Shown: positions 1-8,772 of the stretch, one piece after another
Layout: every line of letters starts with the position of its first letter
How positions within the stretch are numbered: the stretch's first letter is position 1
From: Haemophilus_A paraphrohaemolyticus_A
GTDB lineage: Bacteria > Pseudomonadota > Gammaproteobacteria > Enterobacterales > Pasteurellaceae
Length of the DNA stretch: 64,000 nucleotides
Direction of reading: 5' to 3'
Assembly: GCF_003253115.1 (NCBI RefSeq)
Contig: NZ_QEQF01000001.1
Coordinates: forward strand, 186,001-250,000
Notes under the pieces: generated by a model
Told to the model about the DNA's origin: nothing
Database searches by the model: none
Seen by the model: only the letters and a program-made list of their open reading frames with translations
Translations under genes and position numbers: made by a program

Positions 1-60
1 GGTAGACGGATTTGAGATGATCGTCATAACCTTTATGAAGCCTTTGTAGGTAAAAAATAA
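1..60 (+). other. Possible 3' end of an unidentified gene
   Basis: The first 60 bases look like the tail of a gene cut by the window edge, but no single frame is open to a convincing stop. Frame 1 ends with a protein-like DDRHNLYEAFVGKK and TAA at 58-60, yet it carries TGA at 13-15. Frame 2 is open from the edge to TAG at 47-49. The two could be joined by a frameshift near base 14. A rho-independent terminator follows at 74-104, which fits a gene end on the plus strand. I do not recognise the protein. Confidence 0.25.
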
Positions 61-73
61 CGCCTATAAACTT

Positions 74-104
74 AAAAAAACCACCGCTAAACGGTGGTTT
101 TTTG
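74..104. terminator. Rho-independent terminator, probably bidirectional
   Basis: Stem ACCACCG / CGGTGGT (80-86 and 92-98) with a five-base loop, an A-run before it and a T-run after it. It can end the gene entering from the left edge and also the autotransporter gene that comes from the right. Confidence 0.8.
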
Positions 105-210
105 TGAGAAAACAACATTACATTTTTTAAATCGTTAGACGTATCATACAGTAGTAATTTTCATTGAAATAGCCTACTAACCAAAGCCGACAAACTCAAT
201 AATGTGTTTC

Positions 211-3200
211 CTACCAACTAAAGCCCACTTTCACCGCACCAAATTTTTGCGGTGCGACATTAGAACCTTTAAGTATTCCGAGGAAAGTGCTGAAATTCCA
301 TTGGTTGAACTGTGCACTTAAGGCAAGTTCGTGGGTGAAATAACGTCCGAATTGTTGTTTCATTGCCACATCGTTTACGCTTAACGCTCCATCAATCGCA
401 AGTTTGTGTTGGGTCGTATCATAGTAGTTAGTCGTGAAACTTGGGGTCACTTTCATATCGTTGATATCGAAAGTTTTATCAAGTTTAATGCCTACACGGT
501 AAGCGGTTAAGTGTAAGGCTTTACTGTCAATTTTCGCTTCGGAAAGATTGTAATTTGCCCCAGATAAACGATAGTAACGTACACCCACAGAAGGTTGTAC
601 ATTCATCCAACCACTAAGATCCCAACTTGCTCCAAGGTTTCCGCCCACATTGAAGATATTGCGATGGAATACGTTATCCACACTGTCAAATTTCACCGTA
701 TTGCGGCTGCGACCATAACCTAAATCCATACTTGCGAAAATGCCGTTGTCCCAGTTGCCTTTTACAAATGCATTGACCGAGGTTAAACGATTTTTGCCTG
801 AAACATTCTCATCAAACTCATTGTTTGCACGAGAATGGGAAAGTATAGCCCCGATTTTCACGTTGTCCGTCACATCTTGAGCTACGCCGATTTGCGTCAG
901 TGTTATCGTTTGTTTATAAGGGCGGTAATAATCGGAACGATAAGTCTGTTTAGTCGACTCCGTATTCACCCACACATTAGATGGATCTTGGCTCAATAAA
1001 TGGCGGTCAAGATTACGCCCAATTTGCAATGCTCCATTTACATTAGCTGAAAGTTCAGATAATGCCGTGTTTGAATAACGGCTGATCAACTGTGATTGAA
1101 CTGGTATGGACACTGTTTCTGATTGCGTGCTTAAAAATTGTTGAATTTCTTGCTCAGTTTGGTAAGCCTTATTAAGGCTGTCTAATAATGCTAATACAGA
1201 CTTATTTAAAGAAGACTGTGCAATATCCATCTCACTTTGGTTACCTTGAGCATTAGCTAATGCTTGTTGAGCCAATTCTATACGTTCAATACTTGCATCA
1301 ATTTCTTCCTCAAATAAAGTAACATTACCTTCATTCGCTACTTTAGCCACTTTGCGACATATATCAGAAGATAAATCCTGAGCTTCACAAAGCTGTTGAG
1401 CTCGAGCTATACTACTAGATAAACCAGCCTGTAAACGATTCATTTCTTCCAACACATTGTCTTGGCGAGATTCAAGAAAACGTAAATCTGTTTCTGTTTG
1501 ATTAACTAGATTTAATAACTGTTGAGCTGCCTGTTGGCTATATTTAGCTTGCTCACTCAAGGCACGGTATTCATTACGTTGTTTTTCTAATAATGCTTGT
1601 AATTGAGTAAATTGTTTATATAGTTTACCACGTTTAATAAAACGAATACGGGCAGTCCGATTATACTCTGAGGTAGCATGGTTATAGCTATTAGTCGTAT
1701 TGTGAATCTCCTCTAATAGACGAACTGCACGATTCTGATCTATTTTATTCACTCCTTCCGCTTGTGTATATGATCTTTGTAAACGTGCTAATTCATGCTC
1801 CTTATCTACTAAAACTTGATGTACAACATGAAACTCTCGCTGGCTATTTGCTACTAACTCCGAATTACTGCCAAAATGTAATTCAGCATCACGTAATGGA
1901 TTATATAAACGGTAATCATTGTTGAAGTTAGCTAAAATATAGCGATACGCACCTAAATCCACGAAACCATTTTCCAAAGCAAAATGTGCATTTTGACGAT
2001 ACTGCTTAGGATGATTCAGTTTTACCAAACTTAATGGGGTCACATTTTTCGGCTCTTCCCCTGTATTCTTCAGTGATAGTAAATAATTCCCAGAAGCTAA
2101 TCCATTGACAACCACATTATCACCGCGGCTTTCTGCTACATTCGCTAAGAAACGAAAATGTCCATTACCTGTTAATTGCCCATCCACCACCAACTGGTTG
2201 AATTTCACCCATCCCTTGTAAGTAGAATTCATCTCATTATATAAACTATTGAGCGTTATCTGGCTATTGGGTGCAAGAAACAAATTTCCAACAACACTAT
2301 TATTGTTTAATGTCCATTCACTATGTGGTAACAAATTAACTTGTGTTTCTGCACCTACTGAATTAATACGCCCCATTAAATGAGCCTTGCCCAAACTAAA
2401 TTGGCTCTGATGTTCTAACGAAACATCACCATATATACTTGTTACAGGTACGCTATTAAATGCAGATTGAGAAATAACAGCCTTTTCTGAACATTTTGTT
2501 GTACCACTATAACTTTCTCGAATACATTCATCAGACTTCCCTTGTGCAAATCCAAGTTGAATTTGAGCTTGATGACGTGCATTAAAGTTACCTTCTAATA
2601 CACTAACATTACGGCTGCTCTCAAGAGTCGCATTGCCTGCCACATCGAATTCATTTGCTTTGAACTGTCGGTTAATCCAATTTTCTTCTTCAATGACCTC
2701 TTTTTTATTAAGATGGTCATAGGCGTGTGGAACAGGAACACCTGATAATAGCAATTTCCCGTTTTCTACATAAATATTACCATTAAGATTCGTTCCTCCT
2801 GTCAAAGACAAAATACTATTTGCAACTTGAGGACGATAAGCAATTGATAATCTTCCATTGTGATATCGCTGATCAGTTTCCCCCAAAAATCCGCTATACG
2901 TATCTAGATGTTTTTGCGCGTTAGCTTCTGATAATACTCTCTGAATAACCTCAGATTTATTATTTCCTAAAAATTCCCAGTCATTTGTGGTTTCCATATC
3001 CCAAGGGAAATAGGCTCTAGGATTTTTTCCTTCTTTTAGACGGAAATAATCTAATCGGTTATTCCTGTGATTATTTTTGTATTCATAAATTGCTAATGAT
3101 GTCGTTGGGTGTTGCCCCCAATTTACCCATTCAATATCTTGTTGAGCAAAATTATCACGCCCAATAATATTAATTTCGGCTGCCTGGGTACGGCTATTAT

Positions 3201-4728
3201 TAACAATTTTTGCACCATCATCCGAATTTTGAATTCTGTGGAAAGTAAGATTGTGGCCATTTACATCTAAACGTCCACCACGAAAACCGAAGTAGATATT
3301 ATCGGGGTTTACTTGTTTGTCGTTCGCTAAAACTACCGTGCCACGTCCACTAGTAATCCCCACTTGGTTAAAGGCTTGTTGCTGACCATTTAAAGATTTT
3401 TGGTTAAGAACAACTGTGCCCTCACCTACACTAATATCCCCTAAGTTCTTGCCTTGCCCATCAACATAAAGCGTACCTGTGCCGAGTTTTGACAAGCGGT
3501 CATTTTTGGGATTTTTTACACGCCAATTAACCGTTTTATTGCCATTAACCACAACCCCAGCGCCAAGCCAAGTCACATCATTACCATCAGTTCTAACTAT
3601 CGCATTTTGGTTAAAATGCAAGGCACCAGCACCTTGGTTAATACTCTCTTTTAACACAAGAGTTGAACTATCACGTCCAGTAAAATGCACCGTTTTTCCA
3701 TTATCTAAAGACGGTCGTTGGCGATTTTCATCTTGTGAAGCCACATTTACATTTGTAACAGGAATTTCGACCGCTTGATTACCACTTTGTAGTACGCTCT
3801 TACCCACACCTCGATTTTGCCACGAGTAAGTTGAGCCGTTTAGGCTTACTGTCATTTCATCATTTTCAAATGCACGATGAATAGAATCAGGCTGTATAAT
3901 TGTATAAATATTATTTTTACCATCATAGCCATTGAAGGTAGAAAGTACGCCCGCTAATACCCAACGCTGCTCTTTAGCATCATAAGCAAGTAAAGCCGAA
4001 CCACTATCACCTGGTAAGCCATAGGTACCCAACATTTCATAAATATCACCACTAAATAATACCCAATTATCCATTGAACTATTTGGTTTAAGTGGGGTAC
4101 CTCCTGTAAGATAATTATAACCGGAAGTAAGAGATGTCTTTTCTTTACCATCTTTACTACGTAAATATTGTTGACCAGATCCTACTCGTACAAAATATGG
4201 ATAACGCTCTTTATCTAAAAACGCACCATTTTTCGGCCCTGTTTTTCTATTGTTATCAAAAGCGATATTATTCAATGGAATTGGGGTAACTTCAGTAACC
4301 AGTTTATGCAAACGAGGGGAATGGAAGTCGTATTTATCGTGATTATTGCGATCAGTAATCAAATAATCAAAGTGATGGCTATCTGGATTATTACTATTTT
4401 CACCAAATTGCACAGAGCCATAGCCACTATTGTGTTTAACACTAGCGACATATTGAGGATTAAACAAGGTTGCTACACCACTTACTCGGCTAGCTACGTG
4501 TAAATCAGGCATTGGTAAATTTGGCAACATCGTACCAACTTGTTTGCCTTGTTTATCAAAGATAGGAATATTTTTTGCTCCAATAAAGAATTGTCCTTTA
4601 TTCTCAGCAAAATCGCGGAAATATTGATAGTCCACATCATTGCGAACCATTGAGGCTTGCATCCCTGCACACATCACAGCAACATTTAACGCAATAAAAG
4701 TTGGACGAAAAATGTTTGATTTATACAT
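211..4728 (-). CDS. IgA1-protease-type serine protease autotransporter (S6 family)
   Basis: A 1505-residue type V secreted protein. An N-terminal signal (about residues 1-26) is followed by an S6 protease domain with the serine motif GDSGS at 240-244 (Ser242), His99 in VKHN and probably Asp134 in YDFHSPRL before the family motif KLVTEVTP. A beta-helix-like passenger rich in G, N and L repeats follows to about 950. Residues about 957-1205 are strongly helical and charged, likely coiled coil. The last 250 or so residues form the outer-membrane barrel and end in GFSW, with a terminal aromatic. The family includes IgA1 proteases and Hap of Haemophilus; the substrate here cannot be told. The gene stands alone, has its own promoter inside pepN, and its start codon sits right behind a hairpin that covers the ribosome binding site. 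Confidence 0.9.
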   Translation of the reverse strand: MYKSNIFRPTFIALNVAVMCAGMQASMVRNDVDYQYFRDFAENKGQFFIGAKNIPIFDKQGKQVGTMLPNLPMPDLHVASRVSGVATLFNPQYVASVKHNSGYGSVQFGENSNNPDSHHFDYLITDRNNHDKYDFHSPRLHKLVTEVTPIPLNNIAFDNNRKTGPKNGAFLDKERYPYFVRVGSGQQYLRSKDGKEKTSLTSGYNYLTGGTPLKPNSSMDNWVLFSGDIYEMLGTYGLPGDSGSALLAYDAKEQRWVLAGVLSTFNGYDGKNNIYTIIQPDSIHRAFENDEMTVSLNGSTYSWQNRGVGKSVLQSGNQAVEIPVTNVNVASQDENRQRPSLDNGKTVHFTGRDSSTLVLKESINQGAGALHFNQNAIVRTDGNDVTWLGAGVVVNGNKTVNWRVKNPKNDRLSKLGTGTLYVDGQGKNLGDISVGEGTVVLNQKSLNGQQQAFNQVGITSGRGTVVLANDKQVNPDNIYFGFRGGRLDVNGHNLTFHRIQNSDDGAKIVNNSRTQAAEINIIGRDNFAQQDIEWVNWGQHPTTSLAIYEYKNNHRNNRLDYFRLKEGKNPRAYFPWDMETTNDWEFLGNNKSEVIQRVLSEANAQKHLDTYSGFLGETDQRYHNGRLSIAYRPQVANSILSLTGGTNLNGNIYVENGKLLLSGVPVPHAYDHLNKKEVIEEENWINRQFKANEFDVAGNATLESSRNVSVLEGNFNARHQAQIQLGFAQGKSDECIRESYSGTTKCSEKAVISQSAFNSVPVTSIYGDVSLEHQSQFSLGKAHLMGRINSVGAETQVNLLPHSEWTLNNNSVVGNLFLAPNSQITLNSLYNEMNSTYKGWVKFNQLVVDGQLTGNGHFRFLANVAESRGDNVVVNGLASGNYLLSLKNTGEEPKNVTPLSLVKLNHPKQYRQNAHFALENGFVDLGAYRYILANFNNDYRLYNPLRDAELHFGSNSELVANSQREFHVVHQVLVDKEHELARLQRSYTQAEGVNKIDQNRAVRLLEEIHNTTNSYNHATSEYNRTARIRFIKRGKLYKQFTQLQALLEKQRNEYRALSEQAKYSQQAAQQLLNLVNQTETDLRFLESRQDNVLEEMNRLQAGLSSSIARAQQLCEAQDLSSDICRKVAKVANEGNVTLFEEEIDASIERIELAQQALANAQGNQSEMDIAQSSLNKSVLALLDSLNKAYQTEQEIQQFLSTQSETVSIPVQSQLISRYSNTALSELSANVNGALQIGRNLDRHLLSQDPSNVWVNTESTKQTYRSDYYRPYKQTITLTQIGVAQDVTDNVKIGAILSHSRANNEFDENVSGKNRLTSVNAFVKGNWDNGIFASMDLGYGRSRNTVKFDSVDNVFHRNIFNVGGNLGASWDLSGWMNVQPSVGVRYYRLSGANYNLSEAKIDSKALHLTAYRVGIKLDKTFDINDMKVTPSFTTNYYDTTQHKLAIDGALSVNDVAMKQQFGRYFTHELALSAQFNQWNFSTFLGILKGSNVAPQKFGAVKVGFSW

Positions 4729-4733
4729 AAAAA

Positions 4734-4766
4734 GCCCTCAGAAACTAACTATAAATAACTGAGGGC
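4734..4766 (-). terminator. pepN terminator that also covers the autotransporter ribosome binding site
   Basis: Perfect 8-bp inverted repeat GCCCTCAG / CTGAGGGC (4759-4766 and 4734-4741, 17-base loop) followed on the minus strand by five T, then directly by the autotransporter ATG. As RNA it is a terminator for pepN. The 3' arm holds GAGGG, the only good Shine-Dalgarno for the ATG at 4728, so read-through RNA would have a masked start. Confidence 0.7.
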
Positions 4767-4767
4767 A

Positions 4768-4796
4768 ATTGTAAATTTAGTGTAAAGACTTGTCAA
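4768..4796 (-). promoter_or_regulatory. Sigma-70 promoter of the autotransporter gene
   Basis: On the minus strand TTGACA (4791-4796), exactly 17 bases, then TACAAT (4768-4773). The -35 lies inside the last codons of pepN. The start of transcription is expected near 4760, within the first arm of the hairpin at 4734-4766, so the native transcript should lack most of that arm. Confidence 0.75.
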
Positions 4797-7383
4797 TTTT
4801 CTCAAATAGGTCACGAGCCAAGTTATCAAGCCCTTTTAAGCGTTCTAAGCCACGACGCATTAAGGTCTGACGCTGACCATCATAGCGAGAAAGTTTGACT
4901 AACGGCTCAATTAAGCGTGAAGCTACTTGCGGGTTGCTATCATTGAGTTTAATCAACATATCGACCAAGAAGCGGTAACCTGAACCATCAATATTGTGGA
5001 AGGCTTTCGGATTCTGGCTTGCGAATGCACCCACGACTGCACGCACGCGGTTTGGATTGTTGAAGTTAAAACTTCTGTGATGTAACAAGCCCTGCACAAC
5101 ATCCAATACCTCTTCATCTGGACGGGTGGCTTGCAATGCAAACCATTTATCCATCACCAAGCCATCTTGATACCATTGTGCTTCAAAGTCTGCTAACAAT
5201 TCATCACGGCACTCTAATTCTGCTTTAGTTGCAGCTGAAAGTGCAGCAAGCGTATCGGTCATATTATTTGCCTGCTCATAGTGTGCTTTAACCAATTTCT
5301 CACCCAAATCACTAAAGGCAAGGTAAGACAAGCACACATTACGCAACGCACGTTTTGCCATATCTTCGCCATTAACGCGATATTCAGCGCAACGATTTGC
5401 TTTATAAAGTTTAAATAGACGATCTTCAAAATAAGCTGCAATCGACTCAACGAGGAACTCTCTCACTTTCGCAATGCCTACAGGGTCAATTGTGTCGAAT
5501 AACTCGGCAAAATCGGTTTCTTTCGGCATCGTCAACATTAACGCGGTAAGTTGCGGATCTTCCACATTATCAAGCAACATCTCAATCGCTGAGCCAAACT
5601 CGTGCGAGAATTGCATCATTCCGCCTTGTTGCAAGCGGGTTAAATTTTCTTTTAATTCGCCATTAAAGAGCGATTGAATCGCATCCCAACGTACAAAATC
5701 ATTTTTCGCAAATTTCAATAAACTAATCAATTGGGATTTACTATAACTGAAATCTAACTTCACAGGGGCAGAGAAATCGCACAATAATGCAGGCACAGGC
5801 TGCGTTTTCACGCCAAAAAATTCAAATGTTTGCTGACTTTCCGTCACATTCAACACATCTGACATCTCCGATGCTTCGCTTCTTAGCGGTAAATTTTGAC
5901 CGCTTGTAGGATCAACCAACGCCACTTTAAGCGGAATATGCAAGTTCAATTTTTCAACCTGATCTGCCGTTGCTGGCGTTTGCTGGCTTACGTTTAAGCG
6001 ATACACTTGGCGAGCCGCATCATACTCATCGGTCACAGCTAGAATTGGCGTACCTGATTGGCTATACCAACGACGGAATTGGGTTAAATCCATGCCAGAA
6101 GCACGTTCCATTGCGGAAACAAAATCTTCGCAAGTCGCTGCCGTACCATCGTTTTCTGCCACATAAAGTTGCATTCCTTTTTGGAATTTCTCTTCACCTA
6201 AAAGCGTATGAATCATTCTAATAACTTCCGCCCCTTTCTCATAAACGGTCACGGTGTAGAAGTTATTCATCTCAATCACTTTTTCAGGACGAATTGGGTG
6301 TGCCATCGGGCTAGCATCTTCAGCAAATTGTACGGTACGCAACAAACGCACATCTTCAATGCGTTTTGCTGGGCGAGACCATAAATCCGAGGTAAATTCT
6401 TGATCACGGAATACGGTTAAGCCCTCTTTCAAGCTCAACTGGAACCAATCGCGACAAGTAATGCGATTACCCGTCCAGTTATGGAAATATTCGTGTGCGA
6501 TCACACTTTCGATATTGATGTAATCTTCATCAGTTGCAGTTTCTGGTTTTGCCAATACGAACTTAGAGTTAAAGACATTCAAGCCTTTATTCTCCATCGC
6601 GCCCATATTGAAGAAATCAACTGCGACAATCATATAAATATCTAAATCGTATTCTAAACCGAAACGATCTTCGTCCCATTTCATCGCACGTTTTAAGCTC
6701 TCCATTGCCCAGCCTGCACGGTCTAGATTGCCCTTATCAACATAGATCTCAAGTGCCACTTCACGCCCATTTTTCGTGATGAATTTGTCTTGCAATAAAT
6801 CAAAATCGCCCGCCACCAATGCAAACAGATAGCTTGGTTTAAAGAACGGATCTTCCCACTCTACCCAATGGCGACCATCTGCCAATTCGCCTTGTGCAAT
6901 ACGGTTACCGTTCGATAGTAAGAACGGATATTTTTCCTTACTCGCAGTGATTTTTGTGCGATATTTTGCAAGCACATCAGGTCTATCCAACATATAAGTG
7001 ATTTGACGGAAACCTTCCGCTTCGCACTGTGTACAAATTCCATCGCCCGACTGATACAAGCCTTGTAATGAGGTGTTCTGTGCTGGATTTAAGGCAGTTT
7101 CAATTTGCAATTGGAATTTATCTGCTTGCTCTGCTACATTCACTGTTAATGACTCCGTATCTCGCTCAAATTCAACGTGCTCTTGCCCATTCAATTTTAA
7201 CGAGAGGAAATCAAAGCTATGCCCATCTAATTTAAGATGAGTCGCCCCTTCAGTTTTACGCTCAACATTGAGCACAGAAGTCACAAATGTTCTCTCTGCA
7301 TCAAGTTGAATGTCTAAATAAATCTCCGTGATCGTGAAATCAGGAGCACGATAGTCCTTACGGAATTTTGCTTTTGGTTGCAT
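4777..7383 (-). CDS. pepN: Aminopeptidase N
   Basis: Cytoplasmic M1 zinc metallopeptidase that removes N-terminal residues from peptides, a main step in ATP-independent peptide turnover. The exopeptidase motif GAMEN is at 261-265 and the zinc motif HEYFH at 297-301, with the third ligand in the following KEGLTVF helix. At 868 residues it matches the enterobacterial enzyme (about 870), and the motif positions match too. It is monocistronic, with a terminator directly behind it. Its last codons contain the -35 of the autotransporter promoter. Nothing in the protein looks unusual. Confidence 0.97.
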   Translation of the reverse strand: MQPKAKFRKDYRAPDFTITEIYLDIQLDAERTFVTSVLNVERKTEGATHLKLDGHSFDFLSLKLNGQEHVEFERDTESLTVNVAEQADKFQLQIETALNPAQNTSLQGLYQSGDGICTQCEAEGFRQITYMLDRPDVLAKYRTKITASKEKYPFLLSNGNRIAQGELADGRHWVEWEDPFFKPSYLFALVAGDFDLLQDKFITKNGREVALEIYVDKGNLDRAGWAMESLKRAMKWDEDRFGLEYDLDIYMIVAVDFFNMGAMENKGLNVFNSKFVLAKPETATDEDYINIESVIAHEYFHNWTGNRITCRDWFQLSLKEGLTVFRDQEFTSDLWSRPAKRIEDVRLLRTVQFAEDASPMAHPIRPEKVIEMNNFYTVTVYEKGAEVIRMIHTLLGEEKFQKGMQLYVAENDGTAATCEDFVSAMERASGMDLTQFRRWYSQSGTPILAVTDEYDAARQVYRLNVSQQTPATADQVEKLNLHIPLKVALVDPTSGQNLPLRSEASEMSDVLNVTESQQTFEFFGVKTQPVPALLCDFSAPVKLDFSYSKSQLISLLKFAKNDFVRWDAIQSLFNGELKENLTRLQQGGMMQFSHEFGSAIEMLLDNVEDPQLTALMLTMPKETDFAELFDTIDPVGIAKVREFLVESIAAYFEDRLFKLYKANRCAEYRVNGEDMAKRALRNVCLSYLAFSDLGEKLVKAHYEQANNMTDTLAALSAATKAELECRDELLADFEAQWYQDGLVMDKWFALQATRPDEEVLDVVQGLLHHRSFNFNNPNRVRAVVGAFASQNPKAFHNIDGSGYRFLVDMLIKLNDSNPQVASRLIEPLVKLSRYDGQRQTLMRRGLERLKGLDNLARDLFEKIDKSLH

Positions 7384-7549
7384 AGTATCGTCCTTTAGTT
7401 TTTAATTCTTTATCAGTTTATCATTAAAAAATAGAAAAATAGAAATATTCTCTTCTCAATTGTTAATAACATAAAATGCCAAGCAACATCTTGACAAGAT
7501 TTTTTAAAGAAAAATTAAGCTAAATCAAATTTTCTTACTCCTATAGCGG

Positions 7550-7555
7550 TATAAT
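7550..7555 (+). promoter_or_regulatory. Probable -10 of yohJK
   Basis: TATAAT about 90 bases before the yohJ start, in a very AT-rich region. No good -35 is seen at the right distance, so an activator may be needed. The gap between pepN and yohJ (258 bases) holds nothing else recognised apart from the inverted repeat just downstream. Confidence 0.45.
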
Positions 7556-7565
7556 TTGATTTATT

Positions 7566-7605
7566 TTTTACAAATCATAAAAAAATTCAATTGTGATTTG
7601 CAAAA
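7566..7605 (+). repeat. Inverted repeat in the yohJK leader
   Basis: Arms TTTTACAAATCA (7566-7577) and TGATTTGCAAAA (7594-7605) pair with one mismatch. The repeat falls between the likely -10 and the start codon, so it could be a leader hairpin or an operator. Confidence 0.45.
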
Positions 7606-7641
7606 AGTAAGTGAATTTATACCGTTTTTTTAGGAGGATAT

Positions 7642-8004
7642 GTGATTTTCAAAGTCATTCGCCTTTTACTCTCGCTTGCTTTGCTCTTTGGTATGCTTTA
7701 TCTGGGGAAATTGATTGCTTATTTCATTCCTATCGGTATCTCAGATAGCATCTGGGGTATGTTATTGCTCTTCGCTTGCCTTGTGATTGGCATAGTTAAA
7801 GTGGAATGGGTTACGCCGAGTGCACGCCCATTAACGCGTTATATGACCGTGTTTTTCATCCCGGTCTGTGCAGAAATTATTGAACACGTGGATGTTTTAT
7901 ATTCGCACGTGGTCTCATTCCTACTCGCGAATGTCCTCAGCTCCACTTTATCGCTCATGTTAATCGGTTTATTCGCACAAAAAATGTTCCATCGATATAA
8001 ATAG
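7642..8004 (+). CDS. yohJ: LrgA/CidA-family membrane protein YohJ
   Basis: A 120-residue inner-membrane protein with four predicted membrane segments, of the LrgA/CidA holin-like family. In this family the small A protein pairs with a larger LrgB protein; roles in murein hydrolase control or in export of small metabolites have been proposed, and none can be shown here. The start is GTG, supported by a perfect AGGAGG five bases upstream. The yohK gene follows after 8 bases, its Shine-Dalgarno next to the yohJ stop, so the two are translated together. Confidence 0.9.
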   Translation: MIFKVIRLLLSLALLFGMLYLGKLIAYFIPIGISDSIWGMLLLFACLVIGIVKVEWVTPSARPLTRYMTVFFIPVCAEIIEHVDVLYSHVVSFLLANVLSSTLSLMLIGLFAQKMFHRYK

Positions 8005-8012
8005 AGGCAGCT

Positions 8013-8699
8013 ATGATTTATCTCTTTTCTATTCTAACCATTTTCGCTTTTCTCGTAGGGCAACAAGTCAGCAAAAAACTGCGTTCCAATGTGCTAAATC
8101 CATTCCTGATTGCCTTGGTAATTGTGGTGGCATTACTCTATTTTGTCGATATTCCCTATCAATCATATTATCAAGGCAACTTTCCGCTAAACAATTTACT
8201 TGGCATCTCTGTTGTTGCTTTAGCTTTACCCTTTTATGAACAGCTCCCGCAAATCCGCAAAAAATGGAAACCTATTGTCGCGGTATTACTTTTCAGTACC
8301 TTTGTTACAATGTTTACTGGTGTATTCTTTGCCGTGATTTTAGGAGCACATCAAGATATTTTAGCGACCATTATTCCCAAATCAGTCTCTACCCCGATTG
8401 CGATTGCGATTGCTGGACAAATTGGCGGAAGCTCTGCGATTACTGCCGTAGGCGTAATGATTGCAGGTTTACTTGGTTCTGTTTTGGGCTTCTCAATTTT
8501 ACACTGGTTGGGTGTACGAAATGTACGTGCGATAGGTTTAACGATGGGTTCTGTTTCCCACGCATTAGGCACTGGACGTTGTATGGAATATAGCGTGAAA
8601 ACGGGCAGTTATAGCTCAATTGCATTGGTTGCCTGTGGCGTGCTTTCTTCTATTTTTGCTCCCGTTATGTATAAACTAGCGGTAATGCTTTTCTATTAA
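8013..8699 (+). CDS. yohK: LrgB-family membrane protein YohK
   Basis: A 228-residue polytopic membrane protein of the LrgB/CidB/YohK family, with about six to seven hydrophobic segments and the family's conserved glycine- and serine-rich stretches (PKSVSTPIAIAIA, GGSSAITAVGVM, GSVSHALGTGR). It follows yohJ after 8 bases and is its normal partner. A strong terminator closes the pair. In plants and some bacteria the fused homologue moves glycolate or similar small acids; the substrate here is unknown. Confidence 0.9.
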   Translation: MIYLFSILTIFAFLVGQQVSKKLRSNVLNPFLIALVIVVALLYFVDIPYQSYYQGNFPLNNLLGISVVALALPFYEQLPQIRKKWKPIVAVLLFSTFVTMFTGVFFAVILGAHQDILATIIPKSVSTPIAIAIAGQIGGSSAITAVGVMIAGLLGSVLGFSILHWLGVRNVRAIGLTMGSVSHALGTGRCMEYSVKTGSYSSIALVACGVLSSIFAPVMYKLAVMLFY

Positions 8700-8713
8700 A
8701 ATACCTAAATAAA

Positions 8714-8762
8714 AAGCTGAAATAACCAATATTTTAAGTATCTAATATGGTTATTTCAGCTT
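8714..8762. terminator. Bidirectional terminator between yohK and tsaB
   Basis: Perfect 15-bp inverted repeat (8714-8728 and 8748-8762, arm beginning AAGCTGAAATAACCA) with A- and T-rich flanks, between two convergent genes. Confidence 0.85.
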
Positions 8763-8772
8763 ACAAATTTCT

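Noticed and set aside
3479..3778. Plus-strand open frame of 99 codons inside the autotransporter gene
   Set aside because: It lies antisense to a well-supported passenger region, lacks a Shine-Dalgarno and encodes nothing recognisable.
211..4728. Calling the autotransporter a proven IgA1 protease
   Set aside because: Family and catalytic residues are clear, but substrate cannot be read from the sequence; Hap-like or other S6 activities are possible.
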